Positions 62,115-64,000 of a stretch of DNA of 64,000 nt are shown here, piece after piece. The position numbers and the translations under genes were made by a program. Each line of letters opens with the position of its first letter. Position 1 is the stretch's first letter. The notes under the pieces were generated by a model that was given only the letters and a program-made list of their open reading frames with translations, searched no databases and was not told where the DNA came from. The DNA is from Carnobacterium jeotgali MS3 (GTDB lineage: Bacteria; Bacillota; Bacilli; Lactobacillales; Carnobacteriaceae). Where the stretch lies: the NCBI RefSeq assembly GCF_000745125.1, contig NZ_JQNF01000005.1:620001-684000 (forward strand), read 5' to 3'.

Positions 62115-62579
62115 ATGAAAAATAAAGGTATTTATTTTATGGAATTTAATGAAAGTGATTTATCAGAAGTGGTAAATGTTTATATCGAAGTGTTTTCAGC
62201 TGAGCCTTGGAATGATAAATTAACAGATAACCAAATTACATCCTATGTTAACCAAATGACTGAATTGAACACATTTAAAGGATATATCGTTAGAGAAGAA
62301 GGTACAGCTAATTTATTGGGTGCTGCATTAGGTTTTATTAAACCCTGGTATATGGGAAAAGAATACCAGTTAGATTCCTTCTATATTTCAAATGATTATC
62401 AAGGGAAAGGGATAGGTACAAAATTCTTGAATTTTATCAAAGGACAATTAAAAGATAGTTGTATACCCACTATAATATTAGATACCGATCGAGGCTATCC
62501 AGCTGAATTATTTTATTTAAACAATGGTTTTGAGCATTCAAATTCATCAGTTATACTTCACGGAGATACTTCTAGCTAA
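62115..62579 (+). CDS. GNAT-family acetyltransferase
   Basis: The 154-residue enzyme shows YIEVFSAEPWND (N-terminal GNAT helix), LDSFYISNDYQGKGIGTKFL as the acetyl-CoA-binding loop, and TDRGYPAELFYLNNGFE near the end. Substrate unknown. ATG follows AAGGGAGG. Its 3' end overlaps the convergent gene by 33 bases. Confidence 0.85.
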   Translation: MKNKGIYFMEFNESDLSEVVNVYIEVFSAEPWNDKLTDNQITSYVNQMTELNTFKGYIVREEGTANLLGAALGFIKPWYMGKEYQLDSFYISNDYQGKGIGTKFLNFIKGQLKDSCIPTIILDTDRGYPAELFYLNNGFEHSNSSVILHGDTSS

Positions 62580-62816
62580 GTTTAAAAATAGGATATATTT
62601 TTTTGTTAATACAAGGTTCTCTTTCATTGGAAAGCGCTTTATTTTTTTGAAATAGGCTAGTACCATAGCAATAGAGTAAAAAGAAGTACTTATGATACTG
62701 CCTATTAAGTAATTATAAATAGTTTTACCAGGATGGAAAAAGTAAAAAAAGATATACATAAAAATGAAGAAAGTAACTGCACTTAAAACTTCTCGTTTTA
62801 CTCCTTTTATATTCAT
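62547..62816 (-). CDS. Small membrane protein, unknown
   Basis: The 89-residue protein starts at ATG 62816 after AAAAAGGAG. Two hydrophobic helices (VTFFIFMYIFFYFFH and IIGSIISTSFYSIAMVLAY-like) are followed by a charged tail. It overlaps the end of the GNAT gene on the other strand, so the last dozen codons are uncertain. Function unknown. Confidence 0.55.
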   Translation of the reverse strand: MNIKGVKREVLSAVTFFIFMYIFFYFFHPGKTIYNYLIGSIISTSFYSIAMVLAYFKKIKRFPMKENLVLTKKYILFLNLARSISVKYN

Positions 62817-62984
62817 AGGTTCTCCTTTTTATGAAAATATGTTATGAGCGGTATAAAACTTTCGTTATCGCTATTACAACGTGGACACGTTGCGCTAATT
62901 GAGATCTTTGGTCATAGAAACATGAAAAGGTCACGAAGCATTATATTGAACTTCAGATTGATTTATTAAGCTTATACTTTGAAT

Positions 62985-63026
62985 AAAGTCCAATGAAATC
63001 AATTATTTTCATTGGACTTTTTTTCT
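62985..63026. terminator. Intrinsic terminator
   Basis: AAAGTCCAATGAAA pairs perfectly with TTTCATTGGACTTT (14 bp) around an eight-base loop with a long T-run on the plus strand. It overlaps the 3' end of the mutated leftward gene at 63009-63236. Confidence 0.85.
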
Positions 63027-63236
63027 ATTGTTAATAACAAAAAAATTGATTGCCACAACTATAAGTAGTGAGGGAATTGCCCAAATAAAACTAAAGAAAA
63101 ATGCTGAATTAAATGCACTTTTTATTGTTTAGTTGTTGTTAAACATAAAAATGAATCTTGTACCTAAAAGCACTAGTGCGAATGATAAATAGGAATAAGC
63201 GAAGGTTTTAAGATAGTTCTTTGCTTTTTCTGACAA
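63009..63236 (-). pseudogene. Small membrane protein gene with in-frame stop
   Basis: On the minus strand TTG 63236, with AAGGA six bases before, starts MSEKAKNYLKTFAYSYL. It reads through a first helix (FALVLLGTRFIFMFNNN) to a TAA at 63131-63129. The same frame then continues with TIKSAFNSAFFFSFIWAIP and a second helix to TGA at 63009. The unbroken 76-codon frame with two helices and the single stop mark a nonsense mutation. A short 35-residue product remains possible. Confidence 0.65.
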
Positions 63237-63347
63237 TTTAGTTCCTTCTTTTGAATTGGTTGTTATTTATTTAAAATAATTAGTTAATAACACTACTTTA
63301 TCTGCTATATTATAGATGTTATTAAAAAAATGTTTGGAGGAATTTAA

Positions 63348-63818
63348 TTGAAAAAACTAGTAGTTCTTTTATGTTGGTTCATCTTTTTTAGTCTAGACGT
63401 TACAGAAGTAAAGGCGGAAGAAGCTAATTCTATTGATACAAAAGAAGTGATCTATGATTTAGCAGTTGGAGGGACACAAACATTTGAAAGTTTGAGCCCT
63501 GATGGTGAGCAACTGATTATCGAAATTGAAGAAATACCTAGTTATTTTAGAGCTGTGAAAAATGGCAGTTACCAAATTGCAGCCTCTACTGCTGGTCAAT
63601 GGAAAGCGAGTTACCAAATTACAGTGAGTGGCGATAAAATTACAAGAGCATATTCTCCTGCTATTGTGGCTTATACAGGAAGTTTTACACAAGCAGAATT
63701 GAAATTAGATAGTTCTATTCAATCTACTTACTATTTGAAAAGGAAAGTAGGTTTATTTACAACTTCAATCAATTTAAGAGCAAAGTTACAGTCTAATAAA
63801 ATTTCTATTACGTATTAA
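63348..63818 (+). CDS. Secreted DUF5626-like protein
   Basis: The 156-residue protein has an N-terminal signal peptide (KKLVVLLCWFIFFSLDVTEVKAEE) likely cut after KAE or nearby. A beta-rich domain follows with DLAVGGTQTFESLSPDGE, GSYQIAASTAGQWKASYQ and ITRAYSPAIVAY, as in DUF5626. No cell-wall anchor is present. TTG start follows TTGGAGGA. Role unknown. Confidence 0.75.
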   Translation: MKKLVVLLCWFIFFSLDVTEVKAEEANSIDTKEVIYDLAVGGTQTFESLSPDGEQLIIEIEEIPSYFRAVKNGSYQIAASTAGQWKASYQITVSGDKITRAYSPAIVAYTGSFTQAELKLDSSIQSTYYLKRKVGLFTTSINLRAKLQSNKISITY

Positions 63819-64000
63819 TTATCCTAAATACTCAACAGTAGTTGTTCCCCAACCAAAAATATCACTTAAAATGCCATAGCCTATAAATAAATTATAGGCT
63901 ATACAACAAATGCACGCTATGTAGATCAACCTGTAGAGTGTGTTTGTTTTTTTATTTCTAATCATTAAAATAGGTGAGATAAGTAACCCTAAAGGTGAGA
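63819..64000 (-). CDS. Membrane protein, C-terminal part (cut by window edge)
   Basis: A minus-strand frame runs from the right edge to TAA at 63819-63821, 60 codons without a stop. It begins SPLGLLISPILMIRN, has a helix LYRLIYIACICCIAYNLFIGYG and ends FGWGTTTVEYLG. It is convergent with the DUF5626-like gene and abuts its stop. Too short to name. Confidence 0.6.
   Translation of the reverse strand, partial: SPLGLLISPILMIRNKKTNTLYRLIYIACICCIAYNLFIGYGILSDIFGWGTTTVEYLG

Noticed and set aside
1-64000. CRISPR arrays, rRNA, tRNA or complete insertion sequences
   Set aside because: No regularly spaced direct repeats, no cloverleaf or rRNA-like stretch, and no intact transposase frame were seen on reading both strands.

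Overview
The window looks like a low-GC Firmicute of the order Lactobacillales. The host genes read like a Carnobacterium/Enterococcus relative: a malT / malP-pgmB-malM-malR locus in the Enterococcus faecalis order, a dnaG-rpoD pair, and an AddAB enzyme whose AddB subunit has lost the iron-sulfur cysteines (RexB type). The genus is inference; no rRNA or other species marker is present.

Positions 1 to about 23.9 kb are the right part of a temperate siphovirus prophage. Gene order follows the Listeria A118 / Bacillus PBSX-SPP1 pattern: a DNA methyltransferase tail and ssb, small regulators (an XtrA-like protein and an Xpf/ArpU-like late activator), terS-terL-portal-minor capsid, scaffold, major capsid, head-tail connectors, tail tube, two tail chaperones, tape measure, Dit, Tal, a beta-helix tail spike, small membrane proteins, holin and endolysin. 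Integrase, repressor and replication genes must lie left of the window. After the endolysin come accessory genes: a divergent pair (HEPN-like protein and a small acidic protein) around a 13-bp inverted repeat, then a leftward operon whose promoter holds a perfect LexA box and whose last gene is a mini SSB-like protein. The right attachment site lies somewhere in about 23.9-24.26 kb but cannot be fixed from this sequence.

Positions 24.3-49.4 kb are chromosomal backbone: a metallophosphoesterase; the niacin regulator NiaR followed by its likely target niaX; dnaG and rpoD; trmK and a Nif3-family gene; pepT; addB-addA; and the maltose locus. In the maltose locus, malT (PTS permease) and malP-pgmB-malM-malR diverge from a 300-bp region holding two promoters, several LacI-type operators and a perfect 30-bp palindrome. 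MalT would import maltose as maltose 6'-phosphate; MalP and PgmB then convert maltose to glucose and glucose 6-phosphate.

Positions 49.4-64 kb are accessory. There is a run of small membrane proteins, including a paralogous pair and a frameshifted gene; three GNAT acetyltransferases; an Rgg regulator divergent from an ABC exporter; a fluoride riboswitch with its own terminator ahead of a cation/proton antiporter and a CLC-F type fluoride exporter; a PadR/HAAS-type pair behind a perfect 22-bp inverted repeat; an XRE regulator with a membrane partner; a nonsense-mutated membrane protein gene; and a secreted DUF5626-like protein. The strongest non-routine observations are the fluoride riboswitch operon, the SOS-controlled mini-operon at the prophage end, the PadR operator, the maltose palindrome and several decaying small membrane-protein genes.
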